DNA of 64,000 bases from Nocardia sp. SYP-A9097 (GCF_009649815.1 NZ_WJIC01000008.1:1-64000), one strand, 5' to 3'; positions 8,853 through 18,759 are shown, counted from the stretch's first letter. Numbers and translations: made by a program. The notes: generated by a model not told the origin, from the letters alone.

Positions 8853-10310
8853 GTGATGGAGTCAACGGCTATCGAGCCGCAGCTGTGCCGAGTCTCGGTG
8901 ATCGGCGGCAACACCCAGGTGGACGTGGTGCTACCCACGACCATCCCGATCGCCAATTTCATCCCGGATGTGGTGCAGCTCATCGCATCCCGCAATCCGG
9001 ACCTGTCCGAACACGACGACAACGGCCCACTCGCGGCCCAGCACTGGACACTCTCGCGACTCGGCCACACCGCCATCGATCCGGTGCGCACCCTCACCGA
9101 AGCCGAGGTCTTCGACGGTGAACTACTGGTGCTGCGCGCGGTGGACTCGGTCGAATCACCCGCGCTCTTCGACGATGTCATCGACGCCGTCGCCCGCCTC
9201 ACCGAAAGCTCCTATCGCGGTTGGACAGCCGAGACAGCGGGCCGGGCCGGACAGGCCGGGGCCATTGCCGCGGTGATCGGTGCCTGCGCACTGCTGATGG
9301 TCGCGGCGGCGCACGGCGCGGGCATCCTGGCCGGGACCGCGGGCCTCGGCATCGGACTGCTGATCCTGGTGGGCGGCGGGCTCGTCGCCCGCATGTACTC
9401 CGCGACCCTGCCCGCCACCGTGCTCGCGCTGTGCGGAGTGCTGCTGATGGGCAGCGGCGCGGCGGCACTGGTCCCCGGGCAACCGGGCGCACCGCATCTG
9501 CTGCTGGGATGCGCGGCCACCATGCTGCTGGCCGTAATCACCTTGCGCGTCATAGCCGTTCGACCGACGGTGTTCTCGGCCGTCATCACCACCACGGTAT
9601 TCGGCACCATCGCCGCCGGCGCCTGCACGCTGTGGGAGGTCACCCCCGCCGAGGCCGCGACCGGGATCATTGTCGCCACCCTGCTGGGCATTACGCTCGC
9701 CCCGCGAATCGCGGTGGCGGCCGCTCGACTGCCGGTGCCGCCGGTGCCGACCGCGGGCGGCGTCATCGATCCACGCGACCATGAACCACGACCCACCATC
9801 GAGGGTATCGGCGCGATCGGCGCGACCTCGATCCCGTCGGCGGCCGGACTGGATCAGCGATCCCGGCTCGCCAACGACTACCAATCCGGAATGATCATCG
9901 GAATCGTCGCGGTCACCGTGTGCGCGACACTCATCACGGTCCTGGCCGCCACCGAACACCGCTGGCAGGCAATCACATTGGCCGCGGCGGTGGGAATCGT
10001 GCTGGCCCGGCGCGGCCGCGCCTTCTCCGATCTGACCCAGGCCGCGGCCATGGTGCTCGGCGGCTGCGCGGTACTGATTCCGCCCGCCGTCCTGCTCGGA
10101 TTCCGGCTCGACGACGCGGCACTGCCGGCCGCCGCGGCACTGCTGGTGATCGCGGTACTGGCCATGCTGATCGGCGTGGCCGGACCGAACCTGGAGATAT
10201 CGCCGGTGGTACAGCGGGCCGGTGAGATCTTCGAGTACCTCACCATCTGCGCGATCGGCCCACTGATCTTCTGGATACTCGACATCTACGCGCTCGTCCG
10301 CAATGGCTGA
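8853..10310 (+). CDS. eccD: Type VII secretion membrane channel protein EccD
   Basis: Central membrane component of the ESX translocon. It has an N-terminal ubiquitin-like YukD domain (about residues 8-95: RVSVIGGNTQVDVVLP and DPVRTLTEAEVFDGELL), then about eleven hydrophobic segments from residue 140 to the C-terminus. GTG 8853 or the adjacent ATG 8856 starts the protein. The last codons overlap the mycP start (10303), so the two are translationally coupled. The length (485) fits EccD. Confidence 0.93.
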   Translation: MMESTAIEPQLCRVSVIGGNTQVDVVLPTTIPIANFIPDVVQLIASRNPDLSEHDDNGPLAAQHWTLSRLGHTAIDPVRTLTEAEVFDGELLVLRAVDSVESPALFDDVIDAVARLTESSYRGWTAETAGRAGQAGAIAAVIGACALLMVAAAHGAGILAGTAGLGIGLLILVGGGLVARMYSATLPATVLALCGVLLMGSGAAALVPGQPGAPHLLLGCAATMLLAVITLRVIAVRPTVFSAVITTTVFGTIAAGACTLWEVTPAEAATGIIVATLLGITLAPRIAVAAARLPVPPVPTAGGVIDPRDHEPRPTIEGIGAIGATSIPSAAGLDQRSRLANDYQSGMIIGIVAVTVCATLITVLAATEHRWQAITLAAAVGIVLARRGRAFSDLTQAAAMVLGGCAVLIPPAVLLGFRLDDAALPAAAALLVIAVLAMLIGVAGPNLEISPVVQRAGEIFEYLTICAIGPLIFWILDIYALVRNG

Positions 10311-11706
10311 GCGCGGGCGGCGCTGCGCGGCAAGGACTTTGGTCCACGTATTCGCCGCCGGCGCCCTCACCGTGACGGCGGTGCTGACACCCGCCGCCAC
10401 CGCGTACGGGGTGGAACCACCCGGGGTGGATCCGGGAGCGCTGGTGACCAATGCCCCGGTCGCGCCGCCCGAGCCGTCACAGCAGCGACTGCTGTGCTCG
10501 CAACCGATCTGGTCCGGTCCCGCCCCCACCGGAATTCCCTTGGCGCAGAAGGCACTCGGACTCGAACGGGCGTGGGAGTTCAGCCGGGGCGAAGGGCAGA
10601 CCATCGCGGTCATCGACACCGGCGTCAACCGGCATCCGCGGCTGAGCGTCGACCCGGGCGGCGATTACGTCTCCGACTCCGACGGCACCAGCGACTGCGA
10701 CGGCCACGGCACCCTGGTGGCCGGAATCATCGCCGGCCATCCCGCCCCCGAAGACGGGTTCTCCGGAGTGGCACCCGGGGCCACCATTCTGTCCATCCGC
10801 CAGACCAGCCTCGCATTCCAGGCCAAGAACAGTTACAGCTCGGACCGGCCCGGCGGCATGTCGGCCGGTGGCTACGGTACCGTCGCCACCCTCGCCCACG
10901 CGGTGGTGCACGCGGTCGATCTGCACGCCTCCGTCATCAATATCTCCGAGGTGTCGTGCCGGCCGAACGGAACCGGACCGGTGGACGGAATGCTCGGCGC
11001 GGCACTGCAATACGCCGCCAACCACAATGTCGTGGTAGTCGCGGCGGCCGGAAACCTGGAATCCCAGGGGGCCTGCAAAGAGCAGAACGGAACCGCGGGC
11101 TGGAACGCGGTCAATACCATCCCCACGCCCGCCTGGTTCTCGCCCTATGTGCTGCCGGTCGCCTCGGTCGAGGCCGACGGATCACCCTCGTCGTTCACCC
11201 TGTACGGCCCATGGGTCGGGGTCGCCGCACCCGGCAGCAATCTGATGTCACTGGACAGCGCTCCCGGCGGCACCGGCCTGGTCAACGGGACCCCGCAGGC
11301 CAACGGCCAGGTCGCGCCGATCGCCGGCACCAGCTTCTCCAGCGCCTACGTCGCGGGTGTGGCGGCACTGGTGCGCGCCCGCTACCCGGAACTGACCGCG
11401 GCCCAGGTGATCGACCGCATTGTCGGCACCGCGCATGGCTCCGGCCACGACACCCGCCTCGGCGCGGGCCTGATCGACCCGGTCGCCGCGCTCACCGCCG
11501 TATTGCCGCCGCGAACCGGACCGGACCCCGCGAGCGGGAAACAGATCGCCGCACCGATACCGCCCACCCCCGAAAGCCCGTGGCCCCGCCGCATCGGCAC
11601 GGCCGGGGCGGCGAGCTGCCTGACACTGCTCGCCCTGGTACTGACCCTGTCGATTCCCTTCCGGCGCGCACAGCGCATGCCACTGGTCCTGCCCGGCGAC
11701 GACTGA
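10303..11706 (+). CDS. mycP: Mycosin, type VII secretion subtilisin-like protease
   Basis: Membrane-anchored serine protease of the ESX system. It has a signal peptide (residues 1-35, Ala-rich), a subtilase domain with catalytic Asp105 (VIDTGVN), His135 (DGHGT) and Ser344 (GTSFSSAYVAG), a Pro-rich linker, and one C-terminal membrane segment (about 428-450) followed by a short basic tail. It overlaps eccD by 8 bp and is followed after 40 bp by eccC. Family knowledge: mycosins stabilise the ESX membrane complex and may process substrates. Confidence 0.95.
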   Translation: MAERGRRCAARTLVHVFAAGALTVTAVLTPAATAYGVEPPGVDPGALVTNAPVAPPEPSQQRLLCSQPIWSGPAPTGIPLAQKALGLERAWEFSRGEGQTIAVIDTGVNRHPRLSVDPGGDYVSDSDGTSDCDGHGTLVAGIIAGHPAPEDGFSGVAPGATILSIRQTSLAFQAKNSYSSDRPGGMSAGGYGTVATLAHAVVHAVDLHASVINISEVSCRPNGTGPVDGMLGAALQYAANHNVVVVAAAGNLESQGACKEQNGTAGWNAVNTIPTPAWFSPYVLPVASVEADGSPSSFTLYGPWVGVAAPGSNLMSLDSAPGGTGLVNGTPQANGQVAPIAGTSFSSAYVAGVAALVRARYPELTAAQVIDRIVGTAHGSGHDTRLGAGLIDPVAALTAVLPPRTGPDPASGKQIAAPIPPTPESPWPRRIGTAGAASCLTLLALVLTLSIPFRRAQRMPLVLPGDD

Positions 11707-11746
11707 CACTCCCCTTCCGATACGTAACCGATCGAGGAACAGCCAA

Positions 11747-14700
11747 TTGAGTACGCAGGGTTTCATCCGGCTGGCCCGGATCGCGCCACCCCGGTCCCCG
11801 GGCGGCGAAGTGGTCCTCAACGCACCGCCGGAGATCACCGCACCGGTGCCCGCCCCACTCTGGCAGCGCCTGCTGCCACTGGTCATGGTGGTCGCCATGG
11901 TCGGGATGATGGGGCTGATGTTCACCATGAGCGGCAAATCCATGCTCACCAACCCGCTCAGCATGATGTATCCGATGATGATGCTCATGTCGATGGTCGG
12001 CATGTTCGCCGGGCGCACCGGCGGCGGCGGCAAGAAAGCCGCCGAACTCAATGAGGAACGCAAGGACTACTTCCGGTACCTCGAGCAACTGCGCCGCGAT
12101 GTCCGCGGCACCGGCACCGCCCAGCGCGAAGCCCTCACCTGGAGCCACCCGCACCCGATCGACCTGCACGCGCTCGTCGGCACCCGCCGAATGTGGGAAC
12201 GACGCCCCAGCGACCCCGACTTCGGTCACGTCCGGATCGGCGTCGGCAGCCACCGCATCGCCACCCGGCTGGCCCGGCCCGAAACCGGACCCCTGGAAGA
12301 CCTCGAGCCGGTGGCGACGGTCGCACTGCGGCGGTTCGTGCGCACCCACTCGGTGGTGCACGGGCTGCCCACCGCGATCTCGCTGCGCGCCTTCCCCGCG
12401 GTCAATATCGAGGGACCGCGCGAGCACAGCCGCGCCCTGGTGCGCTCGATGGTGATGGAGCTGGCCACCTTTCACGGCCCCGACAACCTGATCTTCGCCA
12501 TTGTCGCCGCCGATCCCGACAGCGAGGACTGGCGGTGGACCAAATGGCTTCCGCACCTGCAGCATCCGCGCGATACCGACGGAATCGGCGCGGCCCGAAT
12601 GCTTTACGAGTCGCTCTCCGAACTCGAGAACGCGCTCTCGGAGGATCTGCTCGAACGCGGCCGATTCCTGCGCAACGCACCGCCCACCCCCGGCCGCCTG
12701 CACGTGGTGGTGGTGATCGACGACGGCTATGTCAGCGGCTCCGAACGGATTATCAGCGATGCCGGACTGGACTCGGTGACCGTACTCGACCTGACCGCGC
12801 CACAGACCGGACTGGCCGTGCGGCGCGGACTGCAACTCGTGGTCGAGGAGAACGTGATCGGCGCTCGCACCGGCAGTTCGGTGGAGAACTTCGCCGGACC
12901 GGACCGGCTGCCCCTGGAGGTCGCGGCCACCTTCGCGCGCGGCATGTCACGGTATCGGATCGCCACCACCGCGCAGATCGTCAATCTCGGCGAGGAGGTC
13001 AGCGGGGATCCCGGACTGATGGCGCTGCTCAAGATTCCGGACGCGGCCACCATCGATCCGGATATCGTCTGGCGCACCCGATCCTCGCGCGAACGGCTCC
13101 GGGTACCGATCGGCACCACCCCCGACGGCACTCCCGTCGAGATCGACATCAAGGAATCCGCCGAGAACGGTATGGGCCCGCACGGATTGTGCATCGGCGC
13201 AACGGGTTCGGGTAAATCGGAGTTCCTGCGCACGCTGGTGCTGTCCATGGTGACCACGCACTCCCCGGATCTGCTGAACCTGGTGCTGGTCGACTTCAAA
13301 GGTGGCGCAACCTTTCTCGGCCTGGATCCACTACCTCACGTGTCCGCGGTCATCACCAACCTCGAGGAAGAACTCTCGATGGTGGACCGCATGCGCGACG
13401 CGCTCGCCGGTGAACTGACCCGGCGGCAGGAACTGCTGCGCGCGGCCGGAAACTTCGCCAATGTCACCGAATACGAGAAGGCGCGCGCCAATGGCGCACA
13501 GCTCGATCCGCTGCCCGCGCTCTTCATCATCGTCGACGAATTCTCCGAATTGCTCTCGCAGAAACCGGATTTCGCGGAGCTGTTCGTCATGATCGGCCGA
13601 CTGGGGCGCTCGCTGCGGGTCCACCTGCTGCTGGCCTCACAGCGGCTGGAGGAGAACCGGCTGCGGGGGCTGGACTCGCACCTGTCCTACCGAATCGGCC
13701 TGCGCACCTTCTCCGCCGGTGAATCGCGGCAGGTGCTGGGCATCACCGATGCCTACCATCTGCCCGGCCAGCCCGGCGCGGGCTACCTCAAGAGCGATGC
13801 GTCGGACCCGTTGCGATTCAACGCAACCTACGTCTCGGGACCGTACGTTCCGCCCGTGGCCCGGCGCGCGGCCGGCGGACCGGCCGCCGCCGCGGCGGGC
13901 GCGGTCGATCTGTTCACCGCCGCCGCCGTGGCCGCGCGCGCGGTTCCGGTGGCACCGCGGGAAGTGACCCTGCCCGATCTGAACGAACTACTCGCCGAGC
14001 CCGCGCCCGCCGGACCCGAACAGTCACTGCTGCAGGTGGTGGTCGATCGGCTCAAAGGCCACGGCCGCCCCGCACACGAGGTGTGGCTGCCGCCGCTGGA
14101 TATCTCCCCCTCGGTGGATATGCTGCTGCCCCACCAGGATTGGCGATCCGAGGACAACCGCACAGGCAACCTCTGGCTGCCGATCGGTATCGTCGACAAA
14201 CCGTACGAACAGCGGCGCGATGTCCTCACCATCGATCTGTCCGGCGCACAGGGCAATATCGCCGTCGTCGGCGGACCGCAGTCGGGCAAATCCACCACAC
14301 TGCGCACCATCATCATGGCCGCCGCCGCCACCCACACCCCCGAACAGGTGCAGTTCTACTGCCTCGACTTCGGCGGCGGAACGCTGTCCGCCCTCAATGG
14401 GCTACCGCATCTGGGATCCGCGGCCGGACGACTCGAAGGCGACCGGGCCCGCCGCACCGTCGCCGAACTCAGCACCCTGCTGCGCCAGCGCGAAGCCCGC
14501 TTCCTCGAACTCGGGATCGAGAACATGCGCGACTTCCGCAGGGTCAAGGCCGGACTCGCGGAACTACCCGAAGACCAGCGCGCCGCGCATCCGCTCGCCG
14601 CGGACCTGTTCGGCGATGTCTTCCTCGTCATCGACGGCTGGGCCGCGTTCCGCGAGGAGTTCGAGCAGATCGAACCCCTGGTACATGTACTGGCCGCGCG

Positions 14701-15778
14701 CGGACTGTCCTACGGCATCCACCTCATGCTCGGCGCCAACCGCTGGGCCGAGATCCGGCCCGCGGTCAAGGATCAGATCGGCACCCGAATCGAACTGCGC
14801 CTCGGCGACCCGTCCGACTCCGAAATGGATCGTCGTGCGGCAGTAGGGGTTCCGATCAACCGGCCCGGCCGCGGTATGACCGCCGAGAAACTGCACATGC
14901 TCATCGCACTACCCCGCCTCGACACCGCCGTCGACCCCAATACGCTCGCCGACGGCGTCGCCGCGGCCAAGGAGGAACTCGCCGAGCTCTACGGTGACCG
15001 GCGCGCACCCGCCGTCCGCATGCTGCCACTCGAACTGGAGCGCACGGGGGTACTGGAAACCGCACGCGCACAAGGAATGCGACTGGACAACAAGCGGGTA
15101 CTGATCGGATTGAGCGAATCCGAACTACAGCCCATGGTGCTGGACTTCCAGGAACAGCCACACCTGCTGGTCTTCGCCGACGTCGGCTGCGGCAAGACCA
15201 CCCTGCTGCGCAATATCGCGCAGGGCATCGTGGAGAACTCACACCCGAACGACGCGCGCGTCATCCTCGTCGACTACCGGCGCACCATGCTCGGCGCGAT
15301 CGAGGGGCCGCACCTGGCCGGATACTCCACCTCCGCCCAGACCTCGGTACCGACGTTGAAAGAGGTCGCGGGCTTTGTCTCGCAACGCATCCCGGGTGCC
15401 GACATCACCCCCGCACAGTTGCGCGACCGCAGCTGGTGGACCGGGCCCGAGGTGTACGTGATCGTCGACGACTACGACATGGTGGCCTCGAACAATCCGC
15501 TACTGCCACTGGTGGAGCTACTCCCCCAGGCCCGGGATATCGGGCTGCACGTCATTATCGCCCGGCGCGCCGGTGGCGCGGGCCGCGCCCTTTTCGATCC
15601 GGTACTCGGGCCGTTGAAGGATATGTCGGTCGCGGCGATGCTGATGAGCACACCGAAGGACGAGGGCGTACTACTCGGAGATGTTCGGCCCGTGCAGTAT
15701 CCGCCGGGCCGGGGCATGCTCGTATCCCGCACCCACGGCCGTGAACTCATCCAGGTCTGTCAGCTGCCGCCGGTGTGA
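11747..15778 (+). CDS. eccC: Type VII secretion motor ATPase EccC (fused Ca/Cb)
   Basis: FtsK/SpoIIIE-type motor that recognises ESX substrates and powers export. There are two Met-rich N-terminal membrane helices (about residues 43-65 and 73-90), then three ATPase domains. D1 has GATGSGKSE at about 484 and VLVDFKGGATF. D2 has GGPQSGKST at about 842 and YCLDFGGGTL. D3 has DVGCGKTTL at about 1145 and ILVDYRRTML. All three Walker A motifs look intact. The start is TTG 11747, directly before the family N-terminal STQGFIRLARI. A single polypeptide carries what ESX-1 splits into EccCa and EccCb. Confidence 0.95.
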   Translation: MSTQGFIRLARIAPPRSPGGEVVLNAPPEITAPVPAPLWQRLLPLVMVVAMVGMMGLMFTMSGKSMLTNPLSMMYPMMMLMSMVGMFAGRTGGGGKKAAELNEERKDYFRYLEQLRRDVRGTGTAQREALTWSHPHPIDLHALVGTRRMWERRPSDPDFGHVRIGVGSHRIATRLARPETGPLEDLEPVATVALRRFVRTHSVVHGLPTAISLRAFPAVNIEGPREHSRALVRSMVMELATFHGPDNLIFAIVAADPDSEDWRWTKWLPHLQHPRDTDGIGAARMLYESLSELENALSEDLLERGRFLRNAPPTPGRLHVVVVIDDGYVSGSERIISDAGLDSVTVLDLTAPQTGLAVRRGLQLVVEENVIGARTGSSVENFAGPDRLPLEVAATFARGMSRYRIATTAQIVNLGEEVSGDPGLMALLKIPDAATIDPDIVWRTRSSRERLRVPIGTTPDGTPVEIDIKESAENGMGPHGLCIGATGSGKSEFLRTLVLSMVTTHSPDLLNLVLVDFKGGATFLGLDPLPHVSAVITNLEEELSMVDRMRDALAGELTRRQELLRAAGNFANVTEYEKARANGAQLDPLPALFIIVDEFSELLSQKPDFAELFVMIGRLGRSLRVHLLLASQRLEENRLRGLDSHLSYRIGLRTFSAGESRQVLGITDAYHLPGQPGAGYLKSDASDPLRFNATYVSGPYVPPVARRAAGGPAAAAAGAVDLFTAAAVAARAVPVAPREVTLPDLNELLAEPAPAGPEQSLLQVVVDRLKGHGRPAHEVWLPPLDISPSVDMLLPHQDWRSEDNRTGNLWLPIGIVDKPYEQRRDVLTIDLSGAQGNIAVVGGPQSGKSTTLRTIIMAAAATHTPEQVQFYCLDFGGGTLSALNGLPHLGSAAGRLEGDRARRTVAELSTLLRQREARFLELGIENMRDFRRVKAGLAELPEDQRAAHPLAADLFGDVFLVIDGWAAFREEFEQIEPLVHVLAARGLSYGIHLMLGANRWAEIRPAVKDQIGTRIELRLGDPSDSEMDRRAAVGVPINRPGRGMTAEKLHMLIALPRLDTAVDPNTLADGVAAAKEELAELYGDRRAPAVRMLPLELERTGVLETARAQGMRLDNKRVLIGLSESELQPMVLDFQEQPHLLVFADVGCGKTTLLRNIAQGIVENSHPNDARVILVDYRRTMLGAIEGPHLAGYSTSAQTSVPTLKEVAGFVSQRIPGADITPAQLRDRSWWTGPEVYVIVDDYDMVASNNPLLPLVELLPQARDIGLHVIIARRAGGAGRALFDPVLGPLKDMSVAAMLMSTPKDEGVLLGDVRPVQYPPGRGMLVSRTHGRELIQVCQLPPV

Positions 15779-15787
15779 AATAGCTTG

Positions 15788-15816
15788 CCGCCCCGCGTGT
15801 TGCACACGCGGGGCGG
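15788..15816. terminator. 12-bp perfect hairpin between convergent genes
   Basis: CCGCCCCGCGTG and CACGCGGGGCGG pair perfectly around a TTGCA loop, 10 bp past the eccC stop. It lacks a T-run. Its position between convergent genes supports a terminator for eccC, and perhaps for the minus-strand operon too. Confidence 0.7.
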
Positions 15817-15872
15817 TTCAGGCTCGGCGGTTCGAGCGGAGCGGTTCACACGGAACGGCTAGCGAAACGCGA

Positions 15873-15928
15873 GGCGGCTCAGGCGGGGCGGCTCAGGCGG
15901 GGCGGTTCAGGCGGGGCGGTTCAGGCGA
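15873..15928. repeat. 14-bp tandem repeat, four copies
   Basis: The unit GGCGG(C/T)TCAGGCGG occurs four times head to tail, with more diverged copies back to about 15816. The last copy runs into the final codons of the WXG100-like gene. Confidence 0.75.
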
Positions 15929-16304
15929 AGGCGGTGGTGGAGGAATCTTCGGCGCCTCGCAGATCGCCGGCGGCCTGATGCATGCCGTGGGCGAACTCCG
16001 CCAATGTCTGGGCCAGATCCACACCGCCCTGCAGCAAATCGACACTCATGGCGACGTAGCCGCTCTTGCCCGTCGCGAATTTCTTCCCGTAGGAATCGGT
16101 GCCCCAGGGCGGCTGATCGGTCGACCCGGCGCCGACCTCGGCGGCCGCACCTGCGCCGGGCCGCACCGAGATCGGGTCCCCCAGCGCTGCGAGAGTCTGA
16201 TGCAGCGTGGTCACGGCACGGTGGACGGCATCGTGCACGCCGTCCATCACCGTCGCCGCGGCGTGTAGCCGGGTGGTCGAATCGATCGCAATGCTCTGTG
16301 CCAC
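15921..16304 (-). CDS. WXG100-like small ESX protein (about 127 aa)
   Basis: Helical protein with the block WGTDSYGKKFATGKSGY, shared in form with the proteins at 58628 (WGEDSYGRQF) and 46071 (WGDDELGKQF). This is the helix-turn-helix tip seen in WXG100-type ESX substrates. The start is GTG 16304: GAGGGGAG lies 6 nt upstream, inside the longer frame that opens at a TTG (16325). It follows the 781-residue WXG100_2 gene by about 95 bp and is the last gene of the minus-strand block. Probable role: secreted partner of the neighbouring long substrate. Confidence 0.8.
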   Translation of the reverse strand: MAQSIAIDSTTRLHAAATVMDGVHDAVHRAVTTLHQTLAALGDPISVRPGAGAAAEVGAGSTDQPPWGTDSYGKKFATGKSGYVAMSVDLLQGGVDLAQTLAEFAHGMHQAAGDLRGAEDSSTTAFA

Positions 16305-16398
16305 AGCGTCTCCCCTCGTCACCAACAGAGGAGATCAACTCTCGCAACCGGATTCGGCCGGTTGCGGGAATGCGCGCGACCAGCGCCGAAACAATGCG

Positions 16399-18744
16399 TT
16401 AACGCGGGGGTCTGGTGGGCGGCAGACCCCGGTGCGGGTGACGGTAGTGCGGATGCCCGGGCTCGGGCTCCTCGGGCTCCGGCTCCTCCGGCTCGGGCTC
16501 TTCCGGCTCGGGCTCCTCGGGATCAGGCTCCTCGGGATCGGGCTCTTCAGGCTCCGGCTCCTCCGGCTCTTCCGGCTCGGGCGGTGTGAGCGGGGGCGGC
16601 AATGGCACGACCGGCGGCGGCAACGGCGTTCCCCACACCGTGACATCCGGGGCCGTCGGCGCGACATACGGTTCGATCTCCGGACCGTGATACTTGTCGA
16701 TCTTGGCTCGGGTCTTGCCGCGCAGATCGGTGCCCTTGCTCTGATAGCGGTCGGTGCCCTCACCGCCCATGCCGTACTCGTCCCCGATCCGCTTGCTACG
16801 CATCAGCGCCCGCTTCCACCAGGTGTTCTCATCGGCGCCCGGACTCGAGATCTTGCGCGCTTCACCATCGGCCTTGCTGTTGATCGCATCGCGGGAGACG
16901 CGCACCATGCGAAGATCATCGGCACGGGCTTGCGCGCTGTCGGCCCGGCGCTGGAGATCGTCTGCGCGAGACTGTAATCCGTCCGCTCGACGCTGATGCT
17001 CCCCGGCCCGATCCACGGCCGCGGCATGTTCGCGCACCGCCTGCGTATGCGCCGCCCGCGCATCGGCGACCCGCTGCTCGGCCCGCTCGATCCGGGTCGC
17101 GTCCGGATGGGCGGCCGCCCGCTGCTCGGTCAATTGCGTTCGCGCGTCATCGATCCCGCGTTGGGTGCGCTGTACGGCGGCGTCGGCCTGCTCAGCCGTG
17201 TGCTGCTCCGCCGTCGCGCGCGTTTGCCGCACGGTGGCGCGGCCCTGCGCGGTATCGGCCCCGGTCTGGGCTTCATCGGCCACCCGCTGCGCGGTATCCG
17301 AGCGTTCCTGCATCGCCCCGGCGCGGCCGGACATGCGGGAGGCCCACTGCGGCTGTCGATCCGCCGACTCCGGCCCGGCCGGTTCGCCGAGCGCACGGGC
17401 GCGCGGGCGCGGCGTCTCCGGGCCATCCCCCGGCGGCCCGTCACCGGCCGCACGAGCACGCGAACGGTTCTCCACCGGTTCGGTCGGTTGCGCTCGCAGC
17501 TGCGGCTGGCGTTCACGCAACTGCCGGTTGTAGTCGCGCAGATTCGCCGCATCCTCCCGATCCAGCGCACGCACCTGGCGCTGCTGCTCCTCGGTCATAC
17601 CGCCCGAGCGAGCGAACGCCGGCCGGGCCACCGGAGCCGGCCGCGCCACCCCCGGATCCGCGAGCGAACCGCCCGCCGCCGCGGCCTTGGTCGCCGAGGT
17701 GTACACATTGCCCTCGGCATCGACCTGGTAATGGCGGAGAAAACCGGTACTCGACGAACCGCGCGGCACCCGATTCAACTGGAACAGGCCACGGGCTCCA
17801 CCGGCTACCGAACCACGGAACGCACCACCGGCCATACCGGCGGCAAAACCGTTGCCGCTGAAGGCACCCTGCCAATCCCCACTGTTCAACGCCGACCCCA
17901 TGGCACCACCGATCGTGCTCACCTCACCGCCGAACGCACCGATCGCCATACCGCGAAACACACCCGCCGCCGGACCCAGACCATTGGTGAGCCGGCCGAT
18001 CGACCTGTCGAAAGCGATACCGCCCCAATGACCCGCGGCCCGGCCCATCAAACCGCCGAGGAAGGACGAACCGAACGACAACAGCGTCTCGTTACCGTTG
18101 TAATGGCGGCGGGTATGCGCGGCCAGCTGACCGCCCTGCACGGCCGCGTCCAGAATCACCGCCTGCGTACTCGACACCATGCCCTTGACGGCATATGTGG
18201 AGAGGTTCTTCACGAACAGCTTCATCCAGGACTGCCGCCCGACCGTGCCCGACGCCCGCAGAATCGCCTGCTCGATCTTCTCGACCGTCAGATCCTCCAA
18301 AAACCGCAGGCTCGAACGGGTTCCGCTCACCGCGGCCGCCTCCAGCGCCGGCGCCGTCGGCGGAAACATCCACGCCCACGCGATCTCCGCCGCCAGCAGG
18401 GCGTAGGAGATGATCATCATCAACTTCGCCTCCTGCACGGTGGTGCCGAAATCGAAAGCGGCATTACCGATCTCGTCGAAATCTGCGGCCAGCACGGAGA
18501 GTGAGCTGTCACCGTGCAGCAGGCTCTCGAACAGGGCGGCGATCGTCTCCGCACCGGCACCGGAGTGATAGGCCCCCGTCGCGGAGCGCTGCACCGACAC
18601 CAACGGATCCACTTGCGCCGCAAGCTGTTTCGCCGCCTCATTCCAGGCATTACCGATCGCGAACAGCGCATCCTCATTGCCGGCCGGCGGGTCGACACCC
18701 ACCAGCCAGCCCAGCCACCGCAGATCGTGCGGGATATCGATCAT
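16399..18744 (-). CDS. WXG100_2-domain ESX substrate with coiled coil and Pro-Glu tail
   Basis: 781 residues. Residues 1-330 form the WXG100-like N-terminal domain seen in CpnT-type proteins (LRWLGWLVGVDPP, then KLMMIISYALLAAEIAWAW and FPPTAP, then a Gly-rich helical part). Residues 385-610 are a charged Ala/Arg/Gln/Glu coiled coil. Residues 610-680 hold a short basic globular-looking segment (WWKRALMRSKR, GKTRAKIDKYHGP). Then comes a tail of about 15 Pro-Glu repeats ending in a His/Pro/Arg tip. There is no recognisable enzymatic domain, so its effector activity, if any, is unknown. It starts 15 nt after the giant gene stops, so the two are surely co-transcribed. Confidence 0.8.
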   Translation of the reverse strand: MIDIPHDLRWLGWLVGVDPPAGNEDALFAIGNAWNEAAKQLAAQVDPLVSVQRSATGAYHSGAGAETIAALFESLLHGDSSLSVLAADFDEIGNAAFDFGTTVQEAKLMMIISYALLAAEIAWAWMFPPTAPALEAAAVSGTRSSLRFLEDLTVEKIEQAILRASGTVGRQSWMKLFVKNLSTYAVKGMVSSTQAVILDAAVQGGQLAAHTRRHYNGNETLLSFGSSFLGGLMGRAAGHWGGIAFDRSIGRLTNGLGPAAGVFRGMAIGAFGGEVSTIGGAMGSALNSGDWQGAFSGNGFAAGMAGGAFRGSVAGGARGLFQLNRVPRGSSSTGFLRHYQVDAEGNVYTSATKAAAAGGSLADPGVARPAPVARPAFARSGGMTEEQQRQVRALDREDAANLRDYNRQLRERQPQLRAQPTEPVENRSRARAAGDGPPGDGPETPRPRARALGEPAGPESADRQPQWASRMSGRAGAMQERSDTAQRVADEAQTGADTAQGRATVRQTRATAEQHTAEQADAAVQRTQRGIDDARTQLTEQRAAAHPDATRIERAEQRVADARAAHTQAVREHAAAVDRAGEHQRRADGLQSRADDLQRRADSAQARADDLRMVRVSRDAINSKADGEARKISSPGADENTWWKRALMRSKRIGDEYGMGGEGTDRYQSKGTDLRGKTRAKIDKYHGPEIEPYVAPTAPDVTVWGTPLPPPVVPLPPPLTPPEPEEPEEPEPEEPDPEEPDPEEPEPEEPEPEEPEPEEPEPGHPHYRHPHRGLPPTRPPR
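16453..16590 (-). repeat. 15-bp repeats encoding a Pro-Glu tail
   Basis: Near-tandem GGCTC(C/T)TC(C/G)GG-type units encode (E-P-E-E-P)n at the C-terminus of the 781-residue protein. Such rigid acidic stalks are typical spacers. Copy number probably varies between strains. Confidence 0.7.
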
Positions 18745-18759
18745 GCGGCGACCGACCCG

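Noticed and set aside
8853..15778. Streptomyces-type or Firmicutes (YukAB) secretion locus
   Set aside because: EccA, a mycosin protease and the three-domain EccC with EccD point to the mycobacterial/Nocardia-type ESX system.
15873..15928. CRISPR-like array
   Set aside because: The 14-bp units are directly adjacent, without spacers.
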